Counted from the first letter of the stretch, positions 1 through 10,388 are shown. The stretch: DNA of 64,000 bases from Thereva unica (GCA_949987705.1 OX465281.1:172684516-172748515), one strand, 5' to 3'. Notes: generated by a model from the sequence alone, not told the origin. Program-made: numbers and translations.

Positions 1-329
1 ATACACTCGTCTGTTATATCTGCTACCAGGAACGAATGCGAAAATCCAAAGTCTGCGAGAACCACATCCAACATAATTTCTCCGTGTAATCGTACTGGCT
101 CTCCTGTTGCAGTTTTCAGTCTATATTGGCGTGCGTCTTTCAGCCATTTATTACCGACCATGTCAGCGCGGATAACAGATTTTGAAGCACCAGTATCTAT
201 AGTTATTGTGCATTTTTCGGCTCCAATCTTTCCATCGATGACAAGGCTGTTGCCACTACGCTGCAGTTGTTTGATAGTGGTGATGATGACACCGGGGGCT
301 TCGATTTCCCCGACTAACTCCCGCCCCAT
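1..329 (-). pseudogene. Ty3/gypsy aspartic protease fragment (open at left edge)
   Basis: Retroelement protease that would cut the Gag-Pol polyprotein. Read on the minus strand from an ATG at 329-327, the frame stays open to the window edge and contains the active-site motif IDTGAS (residues 44-49, about 199-182) inside a typical retropepsin strand pattern. The zinc-knuckle reading frame ends at a stop at 341, and the protease lies in a different frame just downstream, as in elements where Gag and Pol are joined by frameshifting. No reverse transcriptase can be seen because the sequence leaves the window. The upstream Gag is cut off at about 665 by plus-strand gypsy sequence, so this is a fragment. 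Confidence 0.75.
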
Positions 330-340
330 GGAGTTAGTCT

Positions 341-664
341 TTATTCGTTTCCCTGCTGCTGTCTGCGGGGAGACACAGAGTCATTGTTTTCGGCCTCCCT
401 CTGATCACCTTTCTGCCGATGTCCGCATTTTTCACAACAAGTTCGGCCACTCCTATTCTCGGGAGACTCTGCTCTCCTTCGCTTTCTGCAATTCCTTTGC
501 AAATGACCCGGTTCACTACAGTTCCAGCATCGGAGTCGACCGCGTACTTCCGTTGCATTCATTCTGTTGCAAATATCCTCTGTTGTGTGGATCTCTCTGA
601 GGCGGACTGCACTTCTTGATGCTTGCTTCGCTGCCTCGTATGCCAGAGCATATCCGCTATAGGT
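341..664 (-). pseudogene. Ty3/gypsy Gag nucleocapsid fragment
   Basis: C-terminal part of a Gag protein that packages element RNA. The minus-strand frame holds a CX2CX4HX4C zinc knuckle (CWNCSEPGHLQRNC, about 514-473), followed by a basic tract and a second Cys/His cluster (CCEKCGH), then a stop at 341. The open frame continues to 763, but residues upstream of the GYALAYEAAKQAS segment are only the antisense of a plus-strand RNase H, so real Gag homology ends near 665. It belongs with the protease fragment immediately downstream. Confidence 0.7.
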
Positions 665-1250
665 TTCACCAATTGATTTATGGGCGCCGCGTAACCGTAC
701 TAACAGATCACAAGCCGTTATTAGGGATAGATTCAAAAGAGGTAGGGAAAGTGATTTCGTCAAGATTACAAAGAATGAAACTTCGATTACTGAAGTATAG
801 ATTAAAATTTTGCTACACTCCGGGGAAAATGATGCTTATTGCAGATTTATTATCACGAAACTGCACGGTCGTGAAAGATTTGAAGCCTGAAATAGAGGAC
901 ATTAATGAAGTAGTGCACACAATTAATGTTAGTGAAGAGAAAAAAGAAAAGTTTAAAACTGAAACAGCAAACGACCCAGCGCTAAAGGAAATTTTACGTG
1001 TTGTCAAATCCGGTTGGCCAAAGAGTAAAAGTCAACTTAAAGAAGATATAAAGTTTTATTGGAAGCATAGACATGAAATTTCGGTAGAAGAGGGCTTAGT
1101 TTTTTTCAATGACAAGATAATAGTTCCTGTGGCATTGAGACAAGAAACTCTAGGAAACCTACATTCGTCCCATTTCGGCATTGAAAAAACAAAATTGAGA
1201 GCTAGAAGCTTAGTGTATTGGCCAGGGATAAACAATGATATTGAGAAAAC
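665..1250 (+). pseudogene. Ty3/gypsy RNase H C-terminus and integrase zinc domain (5' part of a split fragment)
   Basis: Plus-strand Pol fragment of a K02A2.6-like gypsy element. It starts inside RNase H (FHQLIYGRR, VLTDHKPLL), passes the connector (ADLLSRN) and enters the integrase HHCC domain (SSHFGIEKTKLRARSLVYWPG). It breaks at 1250 exactly where the copia LTR begins. The pair CxxC of the same zinc finger resumes at 10389 on the far side of the copia element. The first residues of the open frame (from 616) are antisense Gag and do not belong to this protein. Confidence 0.85.
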
Positions 1251-1449
1251 TGTTTGAGTTTTTTAAATAAATAAATAAATAAATAAATACCCGGCACTTA
1301 ACACTTCAAATATTTATTTATACAGATAAAGGAAAAATATAAAAGTCACTCTACTTGACTAGGGCAAGGAAGAAGGAATCTTCTTCTTACAAAAAGCTTT
1401 ATTACATTTCTTACGCTAATAACATATAATATAGTGTTTTTCTTTAACA
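1251..1449 (-). repeat. copia 3' LTR
   Basis: 199-bp repeat with TG...CA ends. It matches the right-hand LTR except for an (AAAT)n tract that is two units (8 bp) longer here. On the minus strand the LTR starts directly after a GGAGGAAG purine run. Confidence 0.92.
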
Positions 1450-1463
1450 CTTCCTCCAAAAAA
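1450..1463 (-). other. copia polypurine tract
   Basis: Minus-strand TTTTTTGGAGGAAG abuts the first base of the 3' LTR, the expected position of the plus-strand DNA primer. Confidence 0.7.
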
Positions 1464-3089
1464 CTATATGTTGCCTTTTAGTCCAATTTGTTTGCGAAGC
1501 ATTTCAAAACGAGCTCGCTCTAGAGGCTTAGTCAGAAGATCAGCAAGTTGTTTGTCTCCATCGATGTGTTCGAGTCCAATACTTCCATTTAGAAAACTTT
1601 ATCGAACATAAAAGTGTCGAATTTCAATATGTTTTGACTTTTTATGGTACTCTGGATTCTTTGCTAGTTTAACTGCACTTGCATTGTCTATGTATAGAGT
1701 TGGTGTCAGTTTATTGTTTCCCATTAACTCCGACAAGAGGCGTTTTAACCACACCAATTCTTTCGCTCCTTCACTTGCTGCAACAATTTCCGACTCTGTA
1801 GTAGAGAGCGCGACTGTTTTTTGTAGTTGACTAGTCCAGGATATTGCGCCACCAGATAGCATTGCTACAATGCCAGTTGTTAATCGTCTAGTTAAAACAT
1901 CTCCTCCATAGTCAGCATCACTAAATACTTTTAGTTGTTCACCATTCGCCTGATACCTGATGCAGTAATTGCTGGTTCCTCGTAGATACCTGAAGATGCG
2001 CTTCACATTATTCCAGTCTACTGCTTTGGGTTTATCCATTACTCGAGCAGCCTTACTTACACTAAAGGCAATGTCTGGACGAGTTGCTGTCATCAAATAC
2101 ATAAGGCTTCCCAAAGCTTCACGATAAGGAACTTGCTCTTTGATATTGTTGCTTACATATTCTTCTCTGCTGATTGGAGTGGATACTGGATTTGCTTCTG
2201 TCATACGAAAGAGTTCTAAGATTTTATTGCAATAATTCTCTTGATCTATTCTTATGGATCCATCATTTTCACATTTAATTCGCATGCCTAGAAAATTTTC
2301 AAGCGATCCTATTGTAATCTCAAATTCATTTCTCAATTGTGTCAAGAGATTGTCAATTTCTTCATAGTTATCTCCTGCTATCAAGCCGTCATCTACATAG
2401 ATCACTACGTAGAGAGAATTTTTGTCTGAATTTCGATAAAAAAGACATGGATCGGCTGTGCTTACTTCTAAGCCAGATTTTCTCATAAATTCCATAAATC
2501 CTTTGTTCCAGCATCGTGGAGCTTGTCTCAATCCATATAAACTCTTTTTTAATCGGCATATACGATTGGTACCGTCCTCAAACCCTTCTGGTTGTTCAAG
2601 ATATACTTCCTCCGCAAGTGTGCCATATAAGAATGCGGTCTTTACATCAAATTGCTTTAATTTCATCCGTTTCCTCGCTGCAACTGCAAGTAATGTTCTA
2701 ACAGTATCATATCTTGCCACTGGACTGAAGGTTTCATCATAGTCTATCCCTTCCTGTTGTGCGTAGCCTTTCGCCACCAATCGAGCTTTGAATCGAGTAT
2801 TACCTTCAGGACAAATTTTTATTCGCAAAACCCAACGGTTTTGAAGTACTTTAGCTCGAGCTGTTCGTTCCACAAGCTCCCATGTATCATTTGTTTTTAG
2901 CGATCTGAGCTCTTCATTCATTGCTGTAAGCCATTGTTTACTTTGGGGTGACTGTATTGCTTCATAATATGACTTTGGTTCTCCATTTTGGCATTTTTCT
3001 GTCATTTTTGATAACATCACAAACTCTCCAGTGTTCATCCAGTTTGGTTTTTGTCTTTCACGATTACTTTTTCTTTCAGTATTAATCAT
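1464..3089 (-). pseudogene. copia reverse transcriptase-RNase H
   Basis: C-terminal copia Pol. It begins with the RT entry region (YYEAIQSPQSKQWLTAMNEE, WVLRIKICPEGN, RLVAKGYAQQEGIDYDETFSPV), followed by the catalytic YVDD box (VIYVDDGLIAGDN) and RNase H (SDADYGGD, STTESE, IDNASAVKL). A TAA at 1599-1601 stops the frame after HFYVR. The same frame then carries the normal tail (DGDKQLADLLTKPL) to the terminal TAG at 1464. It is separated from the integrase part by a frameshift between about 3370 and 3089. The catalytic residues remain but the protein is not made whole. Confidence 0.88.
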
Positions 3090-3260
3090 TGTATCGGGGA
3101 TATCAGCTTCATGATTATGTAGTTGTTGAAAGCTCTTTGTTTACATTCAAATTTTCAGTTGTTATGTTTTCGTTTTTATTAACTACTTTGCTACTAAAAG
3201 AGTTTTCACTTACATTATCGATTACTTCTTCAGTATCTTCAATCGTTATTATACTGGGTT

Positions 3261-5102
3261 TTATATTGCACAAAACCTCTTGTTTAAATATAACATCGTG
3301 ACTGCAGATAACCCTTTTCCGCGATGGAACCCATACTCTATATCCATCCTTCTCATTAACATATCAATCATGTGTCCAAATACTGTCTTATTATCAAACT
3401 TTGACCGAAATTGCTTTGGAATATGCACGTAACAGCCTGTACCAAAAATCTTTAGATTGTTGAGTTTTCCTGCATCTCGTTCACACCACAATTCATAAGG
3501 AGATTTGTCATTAACACAAGATTTTCCAGTGCGATTAAGAATATAGGCTGCTGTATTACAGGCTTCAGCCCATAATGATTTCGGTAATTTGCTTGCACAT
3601 AACATTGATCGAGCAGCTTCAACAATGGTGCGATTATCTCGCTCAGCAGTCCCATTTTGCTGCGGAGTATAAGGAGGTGTTATAAATTGTTCAATACCTT
3701 CTTCTGTTAATACATTAGCAACTTCTTTATTGTCGAATTCTTTTCCCCCGTCACATCTGAATCTTTTCACCACATGTCCTTTTGTTTTTGCTTCCTTCAA
3801 AAATTGCTTAAGTACTTTGCACACTTCATTTTTATGCCTCAAGAAAAATAGTCGTCTGAACTTACTGTAATCATCTTTAAAACAAACATAGTAAAAAGCA
3901 CCACCCATCGACATGGTTCTCATTGGTCCATTTACATCAGCATGAATTAATTCTCCTACTGTTTTCGATTGATTTGTTCGTTGCTTAAAAGGTAAGCGAT
4001 GCATTTTGCCTAAAGCACACCCATCACATACATCTTCATCTGCATTGTCCACCTCGAAATTCATGCGCTTTAAAATTTGCTTCACATGACGTTTGTCTTG
4101 GTGAGCTAGACGTTCATGATACAACTGCAGTGTTCCAGTTTTTACAGATACGTGCACTTGTGCAATTTGAGCAGGTTTTGCGACACGCACATTCAAAATA
4201 TATATTTTATTATTTAGATATCCGGTTGCTGCAAGTTGTCCATTGTCTTTTCTTCTAATCTCAACCCTTCTGTCATCCAATATTGTGATAAAACCACTCT
4301 TAGCAGCAGCTTTCACAGAGAATAAATATGCACTGGCATCAGGAACATACCACACGTCTTTCAATATTGCATCATGCCATTTCTTATTGTAATTCATCTG
4401 AATGTTAATAGTACCTTTACCATGCGCTTCCATTGTAACATTTTGCTTACCCACGACCACTATTTCAGGAACCATAAACTTCTGATATGATGAAAAATAT
4501 TGCTTACTAGGTGTTATATGATTTGAAGATCCACTGTCACAATACCAGACATCTGTATTTTTTCTTGTATTAGTTGATGCATCTAGACAATATCCTATAA
4601 AGGCGCTGGTTTTGTTTTTGCTTTTATTATCTTCTTTGTCCTTCTTTTGTACATTCATAATTTTAGTACATTCAGCTGCCCAATGACCAAGAAAACCACA
4701 ATTATTACACGGGTACTTCAATTTTAAACGTTCTCTTCCAGAAATCCCCTTTTTCGGAAAGCGTTTTCGTTGACTATTCGTTCTTTGTGCTACAAATGCT
4801 GTTTCTTCATTAGATTTATCAACTCGCATATCACGCATTTCAATTGCACATAGTTTTTCAATTAAAAGATTAAGCTTTTGTTGATCCGTAGGGATTATGT
4901 CCCATAAGTCCTTAAAGTTATCATATTCTTTCCCAAGTGTGAACAGAATTCTGCCATTTAACATTCTTTCGGACAATTTATTTTCATTGTGTTTTTCCAA
5001 TTCGTGATTTAGATCAACAAACAATTTTTGAAGCTTAGCTATATGGATGCTGATGTCTTCTTTATCGTCGCGTTTGGCTTGAAAAAACGATTCTATCATC
5101 AT
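3261..5102 (-). pseudogene. copia Gag C-terminus, protease and integrase
   Basis: This open frame contains, in order, Gag UBN2-like sequence (RMLNGRILFTLG), a CX2CX4HX4C knuckle (CNNCGFLGHWAAEC), the protease motif CDSGSSNHIT, the GAG-pre-integrase HHCC zinc finger (ERLAHQDKRHVKQ...CDGCALGK) and the integrase core. The catalytic Asp lies in HADVNGP, the second Asp in CDGGKEF and the Glu in NGTAERDNR. The frame is lost near 3370 after KTVFGHM; the homologous continuation lies in another frame down to 3089. No start codon of the native protein is present, since Gag begins further upstream. Confidence 0.88.
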
Positions 5103-5439
5103 ATTTAATCGCTGAGTGCTACTGCGCTCAAATCGAGCACATAACTTATTCCAGATTTCCGCTGCATGTTCAAAGTTAGCACTAGTTCAGCATTCGCATT
5201 GTTTAACGCACTCGCAATAAGACTTGCTGTTTTTGCATCATCTCTTACCCAATTTGTGACATTTTTTTTTCTCCAGCTGTAGATTCAGGCGTTAATTCAG
5301 GACAAATTGTTGTACCGTCAACAATGCTTTCAAGTCCATGCGCACGAAATACCATATTCATGTGCCACTTCCACTTCGTCCAGTCCCCTTGATCCTCCAA
5401 TTTATCAACAGGAACTTTGAATTCTGTGGTATACGCCAT
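5103..5439 (-). pseudogene. copia Gag N-terminus
   Basis: Starts with MAYTTEFKVPVDKLEDQGDW, the usual copia Gag opening (DUF4219-like, with a WKWHM segment), 41 bp inside the primer site. The frame is thrown at an A-run near 5260 and ends at 5245. Copia-like sequence continues in the alternate frame (RDDAKTASLI) towards 5102, so the break is a small indel rather than a true end. Confidence 0.8.
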
Positions 5440-5477
5440 TTTCTCGTTTCTTAATATTTACCTTGTTTCGCACAGAG

Positions 5478-5497
5478 CGTGACCTGGGCCCATAACC
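5478..5497 (-). other. copia primer binding site (initiator tRNA-Met, internal)
   Basis: On the minus strand the LTR is followed by GGTTATGGGCCCAGG. This matches the copia-family primer site, which pairs with an internal stretch of initiator tRNA-Met rather than its 3' end. Family knowledge; the sequence match is direct. Confidence 0.8.
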
Positions 5498-5665
5498 TGT
5501 TTGAGTTTTTTAAATAAATAAATAAATACCCGGCACTTAACACTTCAAATATTTATTTATACAGATAAAGGAAAAATATAAAAGTCACTCTACTTGACTA
5601 GGGCAAGGAAGAAGGAATCTTCTTCTTACAAAAAGCTTTATTACATTTCTTACGCTAATAACATA
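5498..5665 (-). repeat. copia 5' LTR, proximal part
   Basis: First 168 bp (plus-strand coordinates) of the right-hand LTR. The remaining 23 bp lie at 10366-10388 after the gypsy insertion. Removing that insertion and one acata duplication gives a 191-bp LTR that matches 1251-1449 apart from 8 bp in the AAAT tract. Confidence 0.92.
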
Positions 5666-5789
5666 TGTTGTGTCTTGGAATTAAAAGCGTGTTCCTTGTT
5701 CAAACAATATCACCAGAGTGAAGTTTATTCCATTTCAATTCAATTACATAAATTCACAATCCCGGTATTACACGATACAATATATTACA
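5666..5789 (-). repeat. gypsy 3' LTR (124 bp)
   Basis: Starts TGTTGTGTC and ends ATTACA on the plus strand. The adjacent inner sequence on the minus strand is AAGGGGAAA, a polypurine tract directly before the LTR. 124 bp is very short for a gypsy LTR. Confidence 0.93.
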
Positions 5790-5903
5790 TTTCCCCTTAG
5801 GTTAAATAAAGAACAATATGTAATTCAAAGCTTATGTTAACATTAAATTAAATACCTCTTCAAGTTCTAAACATAATACTGAATTAATTAGTCAAACTGA
5901 TGT

Positions 5904-8900
5904 CTACGTGGAAGGTGAATACCTTCGAGGTGCTCTTCTACTCCTAGTACTCCTCCTAAGACTTACCTCCTTATCTGTTGTAGTTATGATTGTTGACTGC
6001 TGAGGTTTTGATGCGGTTACTTGTAATGATGTTGATGTTGGTAATAAAGATCCATTCAACGGTTCCCGTTCTGGTGGGATCGCCTCCACATCTTTTCCGC
6101 CAGTGTCATCAACGCGAGTTCCATGATCGATCTCTACAGTGTTGTGATGATTTAATTGTTCTCGTTCCACAGTCGATTCTTCTCCTTCAACATTACTATA
6201 CATTGCATCCTTCCTATCAATTGGATTTCTATATCGAATATGATCTGCATGCCTTCTCCGTATGTATCCTTGTGGTGTAGTAATGGTGTACGAATATTTT
6301 CCATTTCGGCTTAAAATGGTGGCTGGGCTCCATGTATGTTCTAACTGTGTTCTGCAGTATACTTCCTGTCTCGGATGAAATACTCTTTCTTTCCCAGAGC
6401 TTCGCAATTCCTGTCTTAAATGCTTGTATTGAATTGCTTGTCGTCTATCCGGCTTGACATTATCTAAAACGTTGGCTAAACGTCTCCCAAACATAGCTTC
6501 TGCTGGAGATTTACCTGTTGTCGAATGAGGTGTATTTCTATATGAAAATAATATTTCTCTAAGGCGTTTTTGTTGACCACTACTACTATCCTTGGATGAT
6601 TTCATTCTTGTTTTGAAAGTTCTTACTAACATTTCTGCGAGTCCATTTGTACGTGGGTGGTAAGGAGATGACGTTATGTGTTGAATACCATTCTGTTTAC
6701 AATACCCTTGAAACTTTTCCGAAGTAAATTGTGTCCCATTATCACTTACAATCACTCTAGGATATCCAAAATATGTGAAAATTCCTTCTAATGTATCACA
6801 CAAAGTCTCAGCTGTTAACGACCTAACTTGTTTAATATCAATCCATTTTGATAATGCATCCACTAATACCAACCAATATTTTCCTTCGAATGGTCCAGCA
6901 TAATCAAGATGTATCCTTTCCCAATTTTTCTCTGGCAGTGACCGTGCATATACTGGAAGTGTTGGCTCTCTTTGTCTATTTTCTTGACACGATATGCACT
7001 GTTTACAATATTGCTCTATCTCGGCATCAACCTTAGGCCACCAGACATAGTATCTTGCTAAGGCCTTCATAGCCACTATTCCTGGGTGCCCCCTATGCAA
7101 ACTTTGCAACACAGTTCTACGTAATCTTTCGGGAATGATGATACGGCCTAACCACATTAGTATTCCGTCTTCTATCGACAATTCTGTTCTCCTCTCATGA
7201 AAAGCTTTTAGTTCACCTGTCGTGTTAGTATCCGGCCATCTAGATTTTAAATAACTAATAACAAGCTTACACTTTTCATCTGTCCTAGTTGCCTTACGTA
7301 TGTTATGTTGTGTTAACTCTAAATCTGTTATTCTCTCTTGAGTTATGTATGACACAAGTTGATGGATATTGTTTTCTAACGATGTGATTTGCTCTTTGTC
7401 GTTTGGTAGTCTTGATAAGCAATCTGCGACAGTATTCAAATTCCCTTTTCGATAATTGATAATGTAATTATATTGACTAAGAAACAACGCCCATCTCACC
7501 AATCGGTTGTTGACTATCTTTGGCAAATTTCTTTTCTCTCCAAATAAGTGTTGTAATGGTTTATGATCTGTAATTAATATGAAACGATTACCTCGCAAAT
7601 AGTTATCAAACTTTTTAACCGCGAACACGATTGCTAACGCTTCTTTGTCTATTACTGAATACTTTTGTTCAGCCTCTGACAATTTCCTTGATGTAAATGC
7701 AATAGGTTCTTCACTGCCTTGTTTGTCCCTGTGATATAAAACTGCTCCTAGGCCTTTATCTGAAGCATCACTTGCTACATATACATCTCTCGAGATGTCG
7801 AATGACGTTAATAAAGTTGGACTTGCTAGATTATTTTTTATCTGTTCGAATATTTTCTGGTGTCGTTTTACCCACGTCCACGGTCTTTTAGCTTTAACTA
7901 ACTCGTACAATTCTGCTGTTAGCATCTGAAGATTTGGTATGAATTTTTCATAAAAATTAATTAAGCCTAGAAATGATCTCAATTCAGTTTTATTTGTGGG
8001 CGTCGCAGCGTTTTCAATTGCAATTATCTTGTTACGAGACGGTGTTATTCCTCCGTTGCTGAATTCATGTCCCAGATATTCTATACTTTTCTGCATAAAC
8101 GAACACTTCTCCTTATGAATAGTAAATCCAGCATTATTTAATTTTTGAAGCACTAACCTTAATCTTCCTAAGTGTTCCTGGTCACTTTTCCCTGTAACAG
8201 CGATATCGTCAAAATAAATTGCAACTCCGGGGATGTCTTGTAATAGTCTTTGTAAGTACCGCTGACATATCGCAGGGGCGTTTGCGATTCCGAACGGTAA
8301 TCTATTGAACTGGAAGTATCCCAAATGTGTTGCTATAGTTACGTATTTTCGCGATTCAGGTGCTACTGCAAATTGTAAATACGCATCTTTGAGATCAATT
8401 TTACTAAATTTCTGTCCTCCTGCTAATTTACGACGAACTTGATCAAGTAATGGCACTGGAAATGTTTCAGGTATCAAAACTGGATTGATAGTTGTTCGGA
8501 AGTCCCCACAGATTCGAACAGCACCACTCTTCCTTGGAACGTTAACTGTTGGCGTAGCCCACTCTATTGGAACTTCATTTGGATCGACCTCTGAAATGAC
8601 TTCTTGTTGTAGCAGTCTTTTTAATTCCGCTTCTACGTTTTTTTGTAACCCAAACTTGATCGGTCTAGCTGGTGCATGCACAGGTGTTGCTGATTCTTTT
8701 ACATGTAGTTTCACTTCGAAATCCTTAATTTTCCCTATTTCATTTCGGAATAATGTCTGATGCTCCTTCAGAACTTGTTGTAAAGAAATTCCTGTGTCTT
8801 GTTTTGAATGTTCCTGTACTGCGTACACACTACTTGGAAACTCCATGTTAAATTTCTCACACCAAGGTAATCCAAAAAGTGGAGGGGAGCTGTCATCCTT

Positions 8901-10214
8901 TATAACCACTACGTCTAACTGTTGACTATCACTTCCCACAGTAACGTTAACGACAGCTTTGCCCAAAGTTTTAATTTTGAAACCACCGTATGCTTTTAAA
9001 ATTGGACCTTTTTTAAGTGTAGGCTTACCAATACTTTCCCATATGCGTTTATTTATAATGGAATACGCTGATCCAGGATCCCAATCCATGCACAAATTTT
9101 CACCATTTATTTTTATGTCAATTTTTCTACCCCGATGTATGTGGTGTACCAACCCAATACTGTGTCGACTGTTATTAGAGCTCTCTGAAGAAGACTCTGA
9201 CGATACTTTCGTACGATTAACAAATTTATTCACCTTTTTGTCACGAATCTTAGCGCGACCCTTCTTTAGGCAGCATGATCCGAAATGTCCTGTTCTGTGA
9301 CAATATTCACACTTGTGGTTGACGGCTTTACATAAATTTTGATTTTGATGTTTCATAAATCCGCATCTTTTACACTGGTTAGCACTCAGTGTGCGTATTT
9401 TAATATTATGTCTCGTATTATTAGGTTGCCTTAGTTTGACATTTTGCTTTTGATGTATCCTATTGATGCCATTATCGTTTGCACTATCGTCCTCAATGTC
9501 TCTTTCAGCTGTTTCTCCTGCTTGTGCAACTCTAAATACTTCTGAGAACGTAACCTCTCTTTCGTCGTTGCCTTCTTTTTCTTTCAAATCTGGCCAGCGT
9601 TGTTTTAACTCAATTTCCAACCTTTTATGGTTAATTCCTGTTGCAAATCTGTCACGCAACTGCCTGTCTAGTACATCACCTTCATATCCGCAATCCATCG
9701 ACAGTTCTTTTAAAGTATTGGCGTATGACTCAAAATTTTGGTCTTTTTTTCGGACACAATTCCAAAATTGAACAAGGGCTTTAAATCTGGTTTTCCTGAC
9801 CTGGAAAAGATCTAGAAACTTTGTTTTAATTATTTTATAATCTTGATATTCAAAAGGCTTCTCTGCGTTGGTGAAAGCTATACGTAATTTGTGGAATGTT
9901 TCCGGACGCAGACACGATAAAAATAAGTCTTTTTTAACTTTGTGGCACTCTTCTGTGTCTAATTCCCATAATCTACAGCGAGCTTCGAAATATTCAATAA
10001 ACGTTTCTGCTCTAATGTCAGATTCATACTTATCACACTTGAAATTTTTTATTTTTTCTTTAATTTGGTCTTGTTGACTTCTGGCGGTATTGTTTGCTCC
10101 TAGTTGTGGCGTGTTATTTATGTGAGCCTGCGCCAAAAGATCTATTAATCTTTGCTGCTGTAGTTGCTGTTGCTGATGAATTCTTAAAAATTCTTCAAAT
10201 TGTTCCGCGTCCAT
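5904..10214 (-). CDS. gypsy Gag-Pol polyprotein, single frame
   Basis: About 1,436 residues from the ATG at 10214; this start is preferred because the open frame upstream of it runs back into the LTR. The N-terminus is Gln-rich, followed by Gag capsid-like sequence and a zinc-knuckle pair (CKRCGFMKHQNQNLC, CEYCHRTGHFGSCC; about 9400-9270). Protease is DWDPGSAYS (about 9090). RT has the YFDD box (about 8215). RNase H has DASDKGLGAVLY (about 7770). Integrase has an HHCC finger (HPGIVAMKALARYYVWWP...CISC) and the core residues Asp in HLDYAGPF (about 6900), Asp in SDNGTQF (about 6745) and Glu in NGLAE (about 6640). Gag and Pol lie in one frame with no slip site. All catalytic residues are present and no internal stop is seen, so it is probably competent. 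Confidence 0.95.
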   Translation of the reverse strand: MDAEQFEEFLRIHQQQQLQQQRLIDLLAQAHINNTPQLGANNTARSQQDQIKEKIKNFKCDKYESDIRAETFIEYFEARCRLWELDTEECHKVKKDLFLSCLRPETFHKLRIAFTNAEKPFEYQDYKIIKTKFLDLFQVRKTRFKALVQFWNCVRKKDQNFESYANTLKELSMDCGYEGDVLDRQLRDRFATGINHKRLEIELKQRWPDLKEKEGNDEREVTFSEVFRVAQAGETAERDIEDDSANDNGINRIHQKQNVKLRQPNNTRHNIKIRTLSANQCKRCGFMKHQNQNLCKAVNHKCEYCHRTGHFGSCCLKKGRAKIRDKKVNKFVNRTKVSSESSSESSNNSRHSIGLVHHIHRGRKIDIKINGENLCMDWDPGSAYSIINKRIWESIGKPTLKKGPILKAYGGFKIKTLGKAVVNVTVGSDSQQLDVVVIKDDSSPPLFGLPWCEKFNMEFPSSVYAVQEHSKQDTGISLQQVLKEHQTLFRNEIGKIKDFEVKLHVKESATPVHAPARPIKFGLQKNVEAELKRLLQQEVISEVDPNEVPIEWATPTVNVPRKSGAVRICGDFRTTINPVLIPETFPVPLLDQVRRKLAGGQKFSKIDLKDAYLQFAVAPESRKYVTIATHLGYFQFNRLPFGIANAPAICQRYLQRLLQDIPGVAIYFDDIAVTGKSDQEHLGRLRLVLQKLNNAGFTIHKEKCSFMQKSIEYLGHEFSNGGITPSRNKIIAIENAATPTNKTELRSFLGLINFYEKFIPNLQMLTAELYELVKAKRPWTWVKRHQKIFEQIKNNLASPTLLTSFDISRDVYVASDASDKGLGAVLYHRDKQGSEEPIAFTSRKLSEAEQKYSVIDKEALAIVFAVKKFDNYLRGNRFILITDHKPLQHLFGEKRNLPKIVNNRLVRWALFLSQYNYIINYRKGNLNTVADCLSRLPNDKEQITSLENNIHQLVSYITQERITDLELTQHNIRKATRTDEKCKLVISYLKSRWPDTNTTGELKAFHERRTELSIEDGILMWLGRIIIPERLRRTVLQSLHRGHPGIVAMKALARYYVWWPKVDAEIEQYCKQCISCQENRQREPTLPVYARSLPEKNWERIHLDYAGPFEGKYWLVLVDALSKWIDIKQVRSLTAETLCDTLEGIFTYFGYPRVIVSDNGTQFTSEKFQGYCKQNGIQHITSSPYHPRTNGLAEMLVRTFKTRMKSSKDSSSGQQKRLREILFSYRNTPHSTTGKSPAEAMFGRRLANVLDNVKPDRRQAIQYKHLRQELRSSGKERVFHPRQEVYCRTQLEHTWSPATILSRNGKYSYTITTPQGYIRRRHADHIRYRNPIDRKDAMYSNVEGEESTVEREQLNHHNTVEIDHGTRVDDTGGKDVEAIPPEREPLNGSLLPTSTSLQVTASKPQQSTIITTTDKEVSLRRSTRSRRAPRRYSPST

Positions 10215-10236
10215 TTTTTTATCTTCGCCGCCAGTA
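10214..10236 (-). other. gypsy leader with candidate primer binding site
   Basis: Only about 22 bases separate the 5' LTR from the Gag ATG. On the minus strand they contain TGGCGGCGAAG three bases after the LTR, the expected place for a tRNA primer site. I cannot name the tRNA with confidence. Confidence 0.45.
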
Positions 10237-10360
10237 TGTTGTGTCTTGGAATTAAAAGCGTGTTCCTTGTTCAAACAATATCACCAGAGTGAAGTTTATT
10301 CCATTTCAATTCAATTACATAAATTCACAATCCCGGTATTACACGATACAATATATTACA
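10237..10360 (-). repeat. gypsy 5' LTR (124 bp)
   Basis: Same 124 bp as 5666-5789 with no difference found by eye; TG...CA ends; followed by the acata target duplication. Confidence 0.93.
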
Positions 10361-10365
10361 ACATA

Positions 10366-10388
10366 TAATATAGTGTTTTTCTTTAACA
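10366..10388 (-). repeat. copia 5' LTR, distal part
   Basis: 23 bp completing the copia 5' LTR (ends TTTAACA on the plus strand), followed by the copia target duplication aaaac. Confidence 0.88.

Larger units (their letters stand above)
5666..10360 (-). mobile_element. Ty3/gypsy LTR retrotransposon, apparently intact
   Basis: 4,695-bp element with two 124-bp LTRs that I read as identical, a 5-bp target duplication acata (5661-5665, 10361-10365) and one uninterrupted Gag-Pol frame. It sits inside the copia 5' LTR, so it is younger than that element. Identical LTRs, a clean duplication and the full coding frame suggest recent insertion. Confidence 0.95.
1251..10388 (-). mobile_element. Ty1/copia LTR retrotransposon, split by a nested gypsy element
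   Basis: Complete-length copia element on the minus strand. It has paired LTRs (1251-1449; 5498-5665 joined to 10366-10388), a primer site beside the right LTR and a polypurine tract beside the left LTR. Its 5-bp target duplication is aaaac (1246-1250 and 10389-10393). Gene order is Gag, protease, integrase, RT and RNase H, as in copia. It inserted into an older gypsy integrase. A gypsy element (5666-10360) later landed in its 5' LTR. Several frameshifts and at least one stop make it non-autonomous now. Confidence 0.93.

Noticed and set aside
616..1257. Single 213-residue plus-strand protein starting at 616
   Set aside because: The first ~17 residues are antisense of the minus-strand Gag; true RNase H homology begins near 665.
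5594..5800. 68-residue plus-strand frame at the copia/gypsy LTR joint
   Set aside because: Runs through two LTRs; an accident of the insertion.
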